Below, in pieces: positions 28,461-37,821 of a DNA stretch of 49,824 bases. The stretch is taken from contig CAQPBJ010000014.1 in the NCBI GenBank assembly GCA_948852945.1, positions 1-49,824 on the forward strand, read 5' to 3'. Each line of letters starts with the position of its first letter. The first letter of the stretch is position 1. Under the pieces are notes generated by a model. The model was not told where the DNA came from. It saw only the letters and a list, made by a program, of their open reading frames with translations, and ran no database searches. Origin of the DNA: an uncultured Clostridia bacterium (lineage in GTDB: Bacteria > Bacillota > Clostridia > TANB77 > CAG-508). The position numbers and the translations under genes were made by a program.

Positions 28461-30099
28461 TTAGTTATGATAATATTCTTCACCTATAAATGTATATGGT
28501 ATATCTAATATATTTGATATATATAAATCATAACTTGATACATTTTTCTTGTTGCCAAGGAAATAGATTCCTGTATATGCTGGATTTTCTATCTCACTTC
28601 CATCTATATTTTTTAATGTTATTTTATTTCCAGACAAATCTACTAAATCGTATTCTATGTTACTTGGGAATCCTGAATTGTTAAAATTAACTTTTGCTGG
28701 TAAATTGGCGCATAGTATAATACCTTTATCAAGTAATAATGGGTTTATATATGAATACTCTATAGTATTTAGTATTTGATTAAATTCTTTATCTATAATT
28801 ATATATTTGTCATTTTCGTTTTTTACGATATAAGCATCATCTAATACAAATATGTCTTTATAGGTTGGAGATATTTGATTTCCGTTTTCGTCTGCAAAAT
28901 ATATGATGTTTTTATCGTAATCTTTTATTAAGATATATTGGTCATAAAATTCTAATATTTGAATATTTCCTTCAAATTCTACTCTTTTTGTTGTTTGAGT
29001 ATACCAACCTTGTATATTTTCTGATGATTTATAAAAAGGTAAATAGCCGTTACTGTAGATATATAGCTTGTTTGAATCAAATTTTAAGTAATCACAATCT
29101 ATACTTACTTTAGTTGTAGGATTGTCTTGTTTTATAAATTCGTATCTGTTTTTTCCTCCTGTTTGTGATACTGTTACATATATATCGTATTCGTCGTTAA
29201 ATTTATATCTATATGGGTATCCTTCATATGATTCGATATAATTCATATTGCTGGTTTCTATTTCGTACAGTTTATCTGAAATTTTGCCTTTTTGGTTAAA
29301 TGTAGTTGAATATAATTCTTGAAATTTTTCTAATTGTTTTTCATAGTCATCTATTGATATTTCTGTTTTAAATGTTAATACTTCTCTTTGATTTTTTAAA
29401 ATAATTGAGCTTGTATTTTCTTTAGAAACTAAAGCTATATCAAACTTTTTGTCATATTGAGAAATAGTTACGAATGGTGAGGCGTAATCATATTGAAAAT
29501 CAATTTTTGTTTCTCCGGTTACAATTAATATATCCCCATTTGTTATTTCTTTCTACGTTTATATAGAATTCTGAGTCTTCTGGTAACATACTAATATTTT
29601 TGAAGTAGTCTTCTTGATATTCTATATAACCTTTATTTTCTTGTTTAACTATTTTTATTACTCTATCTTTATATGTAAGGATGTTTAAGCCTAGAAGTCC
29701 TATTGCAACTATTACTACACTAGTTATAGCCATATATGTCATATTTATTGCATATAACATGTTTTCTCTTAAAACTTGTATTTCTATCAAAAGTGAAGCT
29801 AATATATATAGAACTCCTATATATGAAATATCTATATAATATGCTATTGATGATGCTATTGCTAAAAGATATGAAAATAGTAGAATCTTATCTTTTCTGT
29901 TGAATATCATTGTTATAAAGTTTATTATTGCTACAGCTATTAATATAGCAAAAATAAAACATTTTACTTCTTTTATTACTGAAAGTTCTTGCACTGTAGC
30001 AGTATTCTCATTTGGCATATATAATCTAAATAAAAGCATTACTGCTCCAAATAGAAAGTTCATACCTCCTACTATACTATTTATGAGTTTACTTCTCAT
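28461..30099 (-). CDS. Membrane-anchored WG-repeat-like protein, needs one +1 frameshift
   Basis: The 0 frame starts at 30099 (overlapping the DUF368 gene by 11 bases), gives four or five membrane helices and then a soluble stretch to codon 194, followed by CGG and a TGA after four more codons. The +1 frame resumes at GGA (29516) and is open to 28461, adding 351 residues; total about 545. The junction NKWGYINCN-GETKIDF is a canonical WG repeat (KWGYIN..GE..I...YDYASPF), which supports the join strongly. The C-terminal part has further weak repeats of beta-propeller type. Function is unknown; such proteins are envelope-associated. The region 29247-29499 is coding only in the shifted frame. Confidence 0.82.
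29515..29517 (-). other. Putative +1 recoding site, AAC CGG A (WG-type protein)
   Basis: Codon 195 in the 0 frame is CGG followed by A, and a 0-frame TGA comes soon after. The open frame continues from GGA at 29516-29514. Confidence 0.8.
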
Positions 30100-30934
30100 T
30101 AGTTAAAGCTCCTTCTTTTTCTTTTGTTTCTTCAATTTTTTTATCTAATCGTGTTATCCCGTACATTAATAATCCTGCTATTACTATTATTATGGCTCCG
30201 ATTATTCCTTGTCCGATACTTGTAAATTCAGGGATGAACATTATTAATGAAGTTATTGAAAAGCCTATTATTGCATAATATGTCATTCCATAAAACTTTT
30301 TGAAAAGATATGTTATCATTCCTGCTGTTGTTAAAGCTAATGCTATATATCCTATTCCAAAAGGTATTATTATAGCTAGGTTTAAGCTTGTAAATCCTTT
30401 TAAAATTGGTGCTAAAACACCTAGATAAATTAGTATATGTATTGTTGTCATTCCTGGCATTACAGCTCCCCATGAATATATGGCTCCATATATAATTAAT
30501 TCTATTGTACTTAGATATGTTACTTCTGTTCCGGCTTTGGTGTTATTAGCAATTGCGGTACATATTATTGTGATTATTAATGCAATAATAGTACTTATTA
30601 GATATTTCTTTTCAAATCCTTTTTTATTCGCTACGGTAAATAATGTAGGTATTCCTCCTATTATAATTCCTAAAAATGCGCATCTTGTAAAGGCATTATA
30701 TTCATTTAATAAAAATCCTACTAGATTTGCACAACAGGCTGCACTTATAGCAATTCCTAATAATATTGGCCATATATATTTTAGATTTTCTTTAAAGTTT
30801 TTAAATGGGTTTGATATTATTTCCATACATCTATCATAAATTCCTAGTACTATGGCAAAAGTTCCAGCACCAGCTGTAAGTGCTGCAACTCCAATTATTA
30901 ACCCTTTTATAAATTTAGTTATATTTTCTTTCAT
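30089..30934 (-). CDS. DUF368 membrane protein, probable undecaprenyl-phosphate translocase (PopT-like)
   Basis: 281 residues with about eight membrane helices, beginning FIKGLIIGVAALTAGAGTFAIVLGIYDR, the DUF368 opening motif in slightly divergent form. DUF368 proteins have been shown to recycle undecaprenyl phosphate across the membrane for wall synthesis; that role is inferred here from the family. AAGGA lies about 8 bases before the ATG. Its end overlaps the start of the WG-type gene, implying coupled translation. Confidence 0.8.
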   Translation of the reverse strand: MKENITKFIKGLIIGVAALTAGAGTFAIVLGIYDRCMEIISNPFKNFKENLKYIWPILLGIAISAACCANLVGFLLNEYNAFTRCAFLGIIIGGIPTLFTVANKKGFEKKYLISTIIALIITIICTAIANNTKAGTEVTYLSTIELIIYGAIYSWGAVMPGMTTIHILIYLGVLAPILKGFTSLNLAIIIPFGIGYIALALTTAGMITYLFKKFYGMTYYAIIGFSITSLIMFIPEFTSIGQGIIGAIIIVIAGLLMYGITRLDKKIEETKEKEGALTNEK

Positions 30935-30945
30935 AAAATTTTTCC

Positions 30946-31509
30946 TTAACTTATGTATAATTTATTTTGTAATATATATTCTTCTATTTCTTTTGTTACT
31001 AAGTTACTTATACTTTCTTTGTTTTTTATTTTTTCTCTTATATAAGTTGAGCTTATTTTCAAATTTTCTGAATTTTTCATATATATTATATTTTTTTGTT
31101 TAATTGATATTTCTTTTTTATCTTCTCTTTGAAATACAATATATTGATATTTTTGAAGTTCCTCATAATTTTTCCAGGTGTGCATTTTTTTATAATTATC
31201 TTCACCTAGGAAAAAGACAATTTCATCATTACTGTAATTTTCTTCTATAATCTTAAATATGTCTATTGCGTTTAATTTTTTTTCTATATTTTTTTCTATA
31301 TCTAATACTTGTATTTTGTTGTTTTGACAAATCAGTTTAAGCATTTCTATTCTTTTTTCTATTGGAAGAAGGTTTGGCTTTTGATAATAGTTGTTTACAG
31401 GAACAAAATATACTATATCAAACTTGTAGTCGTTTAATGCTTGATTTATTAGATTGTAGTGAGCAATAGTAGGAGGATTAAATGATCCTCCAAAAAAACC
31501 TAATTTCAC
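30946..31509 (-). CDS. nadD: Nicotinate-nucleotide adenylyltransferase
   Basis: 187 residues starting with the nucleotidyltransferase motif GGSFNPPTIAH (7-17) and ending with the ISSTYIREKI motif. It joins nicotinate mononucleotide and ATP in NAD synthesis. The start is GTG, with GAGGT about 9 bases upstream. Thr14 occupies the first His position of the usual H/TxGH motif and Ala replaces Gly, a tolerated variant. It follows tmk by 13 bases. Confidence 0.92.
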   Translation of the reverse strand: MKLGFFGGSFNPPTIAHYNLINQALNDYKFDIVYFVPVNNYYQKPNLLPIEKRIEMLKLICQNNKIQVLDIEKNIEKKLNAIDIFKIIEENYSNDEIVFFLGEDNYKKMHTWKNYEELQKYQYIVFQREDKKEISIKQKNIIYMKNSENLKISSTYIREKIKNKESISNLVTKEIEEYILQNKLYIS

Positions 31510-31522
31510 TTTGTGATACCTC

Positions 31523-32200
31523 TTATTTGTTTAATACTTTTTTAAATTCTTTGAATATTTCTTCATGTATATCGTCAATTGTTCTTAATTTTTCTTCTTT
31601 TATACATTGTATTTCGCACCAATCATAATCTTTTGCAACATCACAGGCTGCATTATAACTATCGATTATATGTTGACTATCTTTTTCATGTATGTCTTTT
31701 TGCATATTATGTGTAAATTTATTTTCCCTGTTTTTTATCAATTCTAAGCTATTTTTAGGAGGCATATTTAAGAAAAATACTTTGTCTGGTTTTGGTATTT
31801 TATAAATATTAAATTCTAAGTCAAATAACCAATCTAAAAATTTTTTTCTTTCAGTTTTGTCTTTTATTTTTCCTGCTTGATGGACCATATTTGCTGTTGT
31901 ATATCTATCTGCTAATATGATTCCTCCATCATTGTAGTATTTTTCAAAAACTTTTTTAAATGTGGCATACCTGTCTGCTGCATAAAAAGTTGAAGCTACA
32001 TATGGACTAACATCGTTTGCATGTTCTCCAAATTCTCCAGATAGGTACATTTTTACTAGTGATGATGAAGGACTATCATAATTTGGAAAAGATACTTCCA
32101 TATATTTTATGTTTTCTTTTTCTAGTCTTTCTTTTAGTTTGGCAAATTGTGTTTGTTTTCCACTTCCGTCTGTTCCATCTATTACAAATAATTTTCCCAT
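31523..32200 (-). CDS. tmk: dTMP kinase
   Basis: 225 residues with P-loop GTDGSGKQT (about 8-16), the DRY motif (ADRYTTANMVHQ) and an extended lid region. It phosphorylates dTMP to dTDP for DNA synthesis. The GKQTQ form of the P-loop matches the branch found in several Firmicutes. AGAGGT lies 6 bases before the ATG. It is part of the metG-tmk-nadD operon. Confidence 0.92.
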   Translation of the reverse strand: MGKLFVIDGTDGSGKQTQFAKLKERLEKENIKYMEVSFPNYDSPSSSLVKMYLSGEFGEHANDVSPYVASTFYAADRYATFKKVFEKYYNDGGIILADRYTTANMVHQAGKIKDKTERKKFLDWLFDLEFNIYKIPKPDKVFFLNMPPKNSLELIKNRENKFTHNMQKDIHEKDSQHIIDSYNAACDVAKDYDWCEIQCIKEEKLRTIDDIHEEIFKEFKKVLNK

Positions 32201-32220
32201 ATTTATACCTCTATTTTAAT

Positions 32221-33816
32221 TTATTTTATTCTTTCAAATAATGCTTGTATATCTTTGCTTGCAACATTTATTTCTTTTTCAATATATATTGGTTCCCATG
32301 TTGGATTTTTTAAATCTAAGTAATTTCTTATTTTGCTGGTTGTTTCAGGCATTATTGGTTCAAATAAGTTGCTTAGGTTTGCTATGATATTAGTACAAGT
32401 AAATATTGTGTTTATGAATTCTTCTTCATTTTCTTTTACTTGTTTCCATGGTTCTTGAGAATCATAGTATTTATTTGCAGCTTCAACTAGATTCATTATT
32501 TTATTTGTTGCTTCTCTAAATTCAAGTTTTTCGATTAGGTTACCAACTTCTGTATAGGTGTTTTCTATAAGTTCTTTCATTTCTGGATTGATTGTTCCTA
32601 ATTTTATTTTTTCTAATCCTTTGAATTTAAGAGTTCTATTTACTAGATTTCCAAATTTATTTAATAATTCACTATTGTGTGTTGCTGTAAAATCTTCTGG
32701 TGTAAAATTTGTATCCTTTTTTTCTGGTCCATTATTTACTAGGTGAAATCTTAGAGAGTCTATTGGATATATATCTAATGCTTCTAATGCTGTTATTCCT
32801 ATTTTTTTGCTTTTAGAGAATTTTTGATCATTATAGTTTAAATATTCTGTTGATACTATTGTGTCTACTAAATGATAGTTGTCTTTTTGACCAAGAAGTA
32901 ATGCGTTTAATATTATGCTATGGAATACTATATTGTCTTTTCCATGGCACATATATATTTTATTATTGTGACCTTCTTTCCAAAAGTCTTCCCAGTTTAG
33001 TCCTTTTTCTTCACAAACTTTCATTGTGTCTGTAAGGTATCCTAGAACAGCGTCTATCCATACATACATTCTTTTATCTTCATATCCTGGTATTGGTATT
33101 TCAACGCCCCAGTCAATATCTCTTGTTACAGCTCTATCTAATAATCCTTGTTTTAGATATTTTTCTGTTTCGTTTTTAGCATTTATTCTCCATTCGTGAT
33201 TTACTTTTTTTGTATGTTCTTCAATTTCTTTTTGGAAGTCTGATAATTTTAGATATAGGATTTTATTGTCTTTTTGTATAGTGTTTGAACCGCAGACAAT
33301 GCAATTTCCACCAATTAATTCTTCTTGAGTTGGAACATGAAGACAATTGTCACATTGGTCTCCTTTGGTTTCTTCACCACATTCTGGACATTTTAAAATA
33401 ATTTCTCTATCTGCTAAGAATTTGTTACATTTTTCGCAGAAACATTGTGGTTCTATTTTTTCATATATATATCCATTGTCATATAATTTTTTGAATAATT
33501 CTTTAACTTTTTCTTTGTGATATTCTGAATATGTGTGAGAGTAAAGGTCGTATGAAAAATTTATTTTTTTAAAAAGTTCCTTGAATTCTTCGTCATAGTG
33601 CTCAGCTATTTTTTGAGGAGAAGTTTTTTCTTTTCTAGCTCTTTCTGTTATTGGTGTTCCATGACAGTCTGAACCTGAAACGAACATTACATTATCTCCA
33701 GTAAGTCTATAGTATCTTGCTAATATGTCTCCTGATATTAATCCTGCTATATGTCCTAAATGTAATGAACTATTTGCATATGGCCAGGCGTTTCCAATTA
33801 CGATATTTCTATTCAT
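32221..33816 (-). CDS. metG: Methionyl-tRNA synthetase
   Basis: 531 residues with the HIGH-type motif HLGH (19-22), a four-cysteine-type zinc insertion of two knuckles (CFCEKCNKF, CPECGEE, CDNC, CIVCGS; about 125-195), KFSKS (about 333-337) and an anticodon-binding helical domain. There is no C-terminal tRNA-binding OB domain, so it is the short form. AAGGAG lies about 8 bases before the ATG. Confidence 0.95.
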   Translation of the reverse strand: MNRNIVIGNAWPYANSSLHLGHIAGLISGDILARYYRLTGDNVMFVSGSDCHGTPITERARKEKTSPQKIAEHYDEEFKELFKKINFSYDLYSHTYSEYHKEKVKELFKKLYDNGYIYEKIEPQCFCEKCNKFLADREIILKCPECGEETKGDQCDNCLHVPTQEELIGGNCIVCGSNTIQKDNKILYLKLSDFQKEIEEHTKKVNHEWRINAKNETEKYLKQGLLDRAVTRDIDWGVEIPIPGYEDKRMYVWIDAVLGYLTDTMKVCEEKGLNWEDFWKEGHNNKIYMCHGKDNIVFHSIILNALLLGQKDNYHLVDTIVSTEYLNYNDQKFSKSKKIGITALEALDIYPIDSLRFHLVNNGPEKKDTNFTPEDFTATHNSELLNKFGNLVNRTLKFKGLEKIKLGTINPEMKELIENTYTEVGNLIEKLEFREATNKIMNLVEAANKYYDSQEPWKQVKENEEEFINTIFTCTNIIANLSNLFEPIMPETTSKIRNYLDLKNPTWEPIYIEKEINVASKDIQALFERIK

Positions 33817-33830
33817 TTTATTCTCTCCTT

Positions 33831-35486
33831 TTAGTATGGTTTTGATCTTGATCCTCTATAGTATTCTTCTTCGATTTCTTCGATTATATCTGATAGTGTT
33901 AAGTTTAGCATTTGTAGCAATTGTGCTCTTCTTGAATATAGGTCTGGTAATTTTCGTGAGTCGTCTGTAAAACTATCTGATATGTCTGGATTATAAGAAT
34001 CACTTTCTTTATGTTTTGAAAGGTCTTTATTTGTTGGTTGGTAATGGCTATGTGTGTAATGTTTATTGGCACATCTTTCGTCATGGCCAGTTACTCCTTC
34101 TATTTCTCTTATTTGCATTTCTACGTCTTTTAGTTCTTCTAATATTGACATTTTTGAAGATATATCATCATATGTTATTGAAACATTTGATGCATCACTT
34201 TTGTCTATGTTTTCATCTTCTTGGATAATGTCTGTTTTTTTATTTTCTCCATTATTACTTTCCATATATACACTTCTTGGATATATACTTCTTTGATGTA
34301 CTTTGTCAAAAATTGCATTTCCATTTTCTCTGTTTTCAATAATAGAAAGGTCAGTATCTCCAGAAAATCCTACAAAAAGTAAGTGATTTGAATCATCATC
34401 TTTGCTTTCTCCGGCTCTTCTAATTTGAAAAAGATTATATCTTTCTTCGTTTGGGTTTGTTTTTCCAGCTTTAATTTCTCCTGCTTTTATATATGTGTCG
34501 TGGTTATGAGCTGTGTCTTTTAAAAGACTAGCTACTTGTTTTGCCACTGGTGTTGCTTCAAAGCCTTGAATTTCTATTCTTGTTCCATCATCTTTTTCTT
34601 CCATAACTTTGAAGTTATTGTTTTTAAGTCTGATAATTAATGGTTTTGAATTTTGTGTTAATGAATCATTAAAGAGTTTTGATCCACCTTCTCTGTCTTC
34701 TATTCTTATTACACTAAGCACATCTTCAGGTTTTTCACCTAATTGTTTTGCAATCTCTTCTTTTTCTAGTTCTTCTTTTGTTCTTTCTGCTCTTTTTTCC
34801 TTTAATGGAACGATTTTTAAATTACCGCCTCTAAGGTTTGTTGTTTCTTCTTGTTCTTCTGGCTCTAATTCTTTTATTGCTAAGCCTTCTGAAATTGATA
34901 GTAATCCTATTTGTTCGAATGGTTCTAAGCTTTTTTGAAAATCTTCATCTAATGTTACTAAACCTTTTTCGTCTACTTCAGCAAGTTTTTCTAAGTTGGT
35001 TACCTTTAGTGAGCCATCTTTTGATGCAACTATCTCAATTCCTTTTTCTTTTAGTATAGCTATTTTTTCAGGGCTTATATCTTTTCTTATCATCTCTCTG
35101 ATTGCTGCACTTTCAGAAATTTCTTTGAATGGTAGCATTTCTGCTGCTTCGCCTATTTCTTGTAATTCTAATCCATCTTGCATTAATGCAATGATATCTT
35201 CTTTTTCTAATCCTGTTCTTTGCATAATTTCAGTAATCTCGTCTGTATTATATCTTTTGGTCTTTTTACGCATTATATCTGTTTTTCCGTTTTTCTCTTG
35301 CATTACTAATAAATCAGGTATTTTTATACCGTTATCTACTATTGTTAAGTTGTTAATTCTTCTTAATTGGCTAAATTCTACATCTGTTCTATTTGTTTTT
35401 TCTAAGTAGTTAGACATTAATGATAGGTTTGTCAATTCTTCATCAGATTCGTCTAGATATTCATTTTTTAATAAACTTTTTCCCAT
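33831..35486 (-). CDS. Large soluble protein of unknown function
   Basis: 551 residues, strongly charged, without a signal peptide or membrane helix. The first 200 residues contain helical segments built around ALMQDGLELQEIGEAAEML and IAILKEKGIEIV; the middle (about 265-420) looks like a beta-rich domain (LIIRLKNNNFKVMEEKDDGTRIEIQGF, HLLFVGFSGDTDLSI); the end is acidic with YSRRAQLLQMLNLTLSDIIEEIEEEYY. I do not recognise the family. It lies between glmM and metG, 14 bases before metG, with AAAGGA 7 bases before the ATG, so it is clearly expressed as part of that unit. Confidence 0.75.
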   Translation of the reverse strand: MGKSLLKNEYLDESDEELTNLSLMSNYLEKTNRTDVEFSQLRRINNLTIVDNGIKIPDLLVMQEKNGKTDIMRKKTKRYNTDEITEIMQRTGLEKEDIIALMQDGLELQEIGEAAEMLPFKEISESAAIREMIRKDISPEKIAILKEKGIEIVASKDGSLKVTNLEKLAEVDEKGLVTLDEDFQKSLEPFEQIGLLSISEGLAIKELEPEEQEETTNLRGGNLKIVPLKEKRAERTKEELEKEEIAKQLGEKPEDVLSVIRIEDREGGSKLFNDSLTQNSKPLIIRLKNNNFKVMEEKDDGTRIEIQGFEATPVAKQVASLLKDTAHNHDTYIKAGEIKAGKTNPNEERYNLFQIRRAGESKDDDSNHLLFVGFSGDTDLSIIENRENGNAIFDKVHQRSIYPRSVYMESNNGENKKTDIIQEDENIDKSDASNVSITYDDISSKMSILEELKDVEMQIREIEGVTGHDERCANKHYTHSHYQPTNKDLSKHKESDSYNPDISDSFTDDSRKLPDLYSRRAQLLQMLNLTLSDIIEEIEEEYYRGSRSKPY

Positions 35487-35533
35487 TACTTTTTCCTTTC
35501 ATTTGAGTTGCTTAGGATTTTTTTCATATGTAT

Positions 35534-36901
35534 TTATTTTAACTTTTTCTCTATTAAATCAGCTAATTCTCTAGCTTTTTGTGTTATAAGTTTTTGATCT
35601 TCGCCTTCTATCATTACTCTTACTAATGGTTCTGTTCCTGAAGGACGTATTAGAACTCTTCCATTTCCAGAAAATTCGTCTGTAAGTTTTTCTATTGCTG
35701 CTTTGATTTCTGAATCTTTTTCATAATCATGTTTTTTCTCACTTGATACTTTTGCATTTATTAATACTTGAGGATATATTGTTACTACTTTTTTCGCTTC
35801 TGAAGGTAGTTGTTTTGACTCTAATAAAATTTGAATTAGCATTAAAGATGTTAGTATTCCATCTCCTGTTGGATTATAATCTAGATATATAATGTGTCCA
35901 GATTGTTCTCCTCCTAGGTTATATCCATTAGCTAACATTTCTTCTAAAACGTATCTGTCGCCAACTTTTGTTTGCTTGAAATTTATTCCGTTTTTTTCTG
36001 AATATTTATTTAATCCTAAATTGCTCATTACTGTAGCTACTAAAGTGTCTTTTGCTAACTTATTTTTTGATTTTAAGTAGTTTGAAGCAATTGCAAGCAT
36101 TATATCTCCATCTATTTCTTCTCCGTTTTCATCTACTGCTAAGCATCTGTCACCATCTCCGTCATAAGCAATACCTAAATTATATTTCCCGCTTACTACT
36201 TTTTCTTTTAACATTCCTAGGTGTGTTGATCCGCAATTATCATTTATGTTTATTCCGTTTGGCTCATTGTTTATAATATCGAAGTTTATTCCTAATCTTT
36301 TATATATTTTTTCTGCTACTTTATATGTTGCTCCATTTGCAGTATCTATTAATACTTTAAAGTCTTCTGTTTTATTTTTGGTAATATTTTCGTGAAATAT
36401 TCCTACTATAAAGTCAATATAGTCTTCTATCATGTTTTCAGCGTTTTCTGCTACACCAATTTTTTCTGCAACTGCTGTTAATTCAGTAAGTTTTTCTTCT
36501 GAATCCATTATTTCTTCGATTTCTTCTTCTAAATTATCTGGTATTTTCATACCTTTATTGCTGAAATATTTTATTCCGTTAAATTCAAATGTATTGTGTG
36601 ATGCAGATATTACAACACTTGCATCTGCATTATATTTTTTTGTTAAGTATGCTACTGCTGGTGTTGGTATTACTCCTAATGTTTTAACATTAGCGCCATA
36701 GCTTAAAAATCCTGCTAACATAGCACTTTCTATTAATGTTCCTGATATACGTGTATCTCTTCCTATAAAAATTGTTGGTGCTTTTTCTGTATATTCTGAT
36801 AATACTGATGCTCCTGCTTTAGCAACTTTAAATACTAGACTTGGTGAAAGCTCAGTATTGGCTATTCTTCTAATTCCATCTGTTCCAAAATATTTTCTCA
36901 T
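35534..36901 (-). CDS. glmM: Phosphoglucosamine mutase
   Basis: 455 residues with the N-terminal YFGTDGIRR, the phosphoserine loop ISASHN (Ser101), the metal loop DGDGDR, the sugar loop GGEQSGH and the phosphate loop RPSGTEPLVRVM. It converts glucosamine-6-phosphate to glucosamine-1-phosphate for UDP-GlcNAc and the cell wall. AAGGAGG lies 9 bases before the ATG. It starts a transcription unit after the secDF terminator. Confidence 0.95.
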   Translation of the reverse strand: MRKYFGTDGIRRIANTELSPSLVFKVAKAGASVLSEYTEKAPTIFIGRDTRISGTLIESAMLAGFLSYGANVKTLGVIPTPAVAYLTKKYNADASVVISASHNTFEFNGIKYFSNKGMKIPDNLEEEIEEIMDSEEKLTELTAVAEKIGVAENAENMIEDYIDFIVGIFHENITKNKTEDFKVLIDTANGATYKVAEKIYKRLGINFDIINNEPNGININDNCGSTHLGMLKEKVVSGKYNLGIAYDGDGDRCLAVDENGEEIDGDIMLAIASNYLKSKNKLAKDTLVATVMSNLGLNKYSEKNGINFKQTKVGDRYVLEEMLANGYNLGGEQSGHIIYLDYNPTGDGILTSLMLIQILLESKQLPSEAKKVVTIYPQVLINAKVSSEKKHDYEKDSEIKAAIEKLTDEFSGNGRVLIRPSGTEPLVRVMIEGEDQKLITQKARELADLIEKKLK

Positions 36902-36981
36902 AAAATAATCCTCCTTTTAGATGTTATTATTATACATATTAATTATTAGTTTTTCAAGTTTTTTTACTGTTTTCGTAACTT

Positions 36982-37020
36982 AAAAACACCCACAGATTTT
37001 GAACTCTGAGGGTGTTTTTT
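36982..37020 (-). terminator. Intrinsic terminator after secF
   Basis: AAAAACACCC pairs with GGGTGTTTTT, continued by CAGA/TCTG above a small internal loop; the minus strand then runs GTTTTTAAG. It lies 9 bases after the secF stop at 37029. Confidence 0.85.
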
Positions 37021-37028
37021 ATTTGTTA

Positions 37029-37820
37029 TTATTTCTCTGTTTTAGAGCTTGTTAATGCTCTTTCATTTTTTAATGTTTCTATTATTAGTTGTAGAATCCA
37101 TACTACTGTAACTAATGTAGGTATATATGTTGATACTGGTATTCTTGCTATTACTATAACTGCTAATATAAAGCTTTGTGTTAAAATCATTTCGAAAGCT
37201 AATTTTACAGGAACAAGAATCCATGCATTTTTATATAATTTGTGATATTTAATTGCAAAGTATGCCATTAATATAGCTAAACTTATTGTTAATGGAATTA
37301 TAAATGTTTTTAGCATATCATATAAAGATGCTTTTGCAACTGATGATAGTTGTACTTTTGATGTTGTTTCTGCTAATTCTTCAGCAGTATATTCTAAATT
37401 ATATTTTTCTTTTATTTGTGTAATTAAATTGTTTTTTTCTTCGTCAGACATTTCTGATAGTGCTGTTACATTCATTTCTGTAAGTATTTTATCTTTTTTT
37501 ATGTCATTTAGACTTAAATCTAATTGGTATTTTTCATTTAATTTTTCAAATAATTTATTTACATCTTCATCTGAAAATTTCTTTGAGTCTATTGCAACAC
37601 TTGTTTTAAATAAAGTTGTTGTTCTGACTACTGGATGTCCGTTTACTGTTTGATTTACGATTGATTTTATATCTTTTATATTATAATTTGAACCTAGTGA
37701 AATTTCTAATCTTTCATGATTTCCATATAATGTGCTGTAATTAAATCCTTTTGTTTTTATGGTAATTACACCTATAATTACTGCAATTATCATTACAAAA
37801 TATAGTACTTTTTTCTTCAT
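37029..37820 (-). CDS. secF: SecF-like protein-export membrane protein
   Basis: About 263 residues: helix 1 (MKKKVLYFVMIIAVIIGVITI), a periplasmic-type loop with two short conserved strands, then three or more helices (IIPLTISLAILMAYFAIKYH, KLAFEMILTQSFILAVIVIARIPV, TLVTVVWILQLII). The motif set is divergent and short compared with standard SecF (about 290-310). The start at 37820 is chosen because GGAG lies 9 bases upstream and the ATG is one base after the secD stop; an upstream in-frame ATG (37835) contains part of the ribosome site. With SecD it would use the proton gradient to help late export. Confidence 0.7.
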   Translation of the reverse strand: MKKKVLYFVMIIAVIIGVITIKTKGFNYSTLYGNHERLEISLGSNYNIKDIKSIVNQTVNGHPVVRTTTLFKTSVAIDSKKFSDEDVNKLFEKLNEKYQLDLSLNDIKKDKILTEMNVTALSEMSDEEKNNLITQIKEKYNLEYTAEELAETTSKVQLSSVAKASLYDMLKTFIIPLTISLAILMAYFAIKYHKLYKNAWILVPVKLAFEMILTQSFILAVIVIARIPVSTYIPTLVTVVWILQLIIETLKNERALTSSKTEK

Positions 37821-37821
37821 T

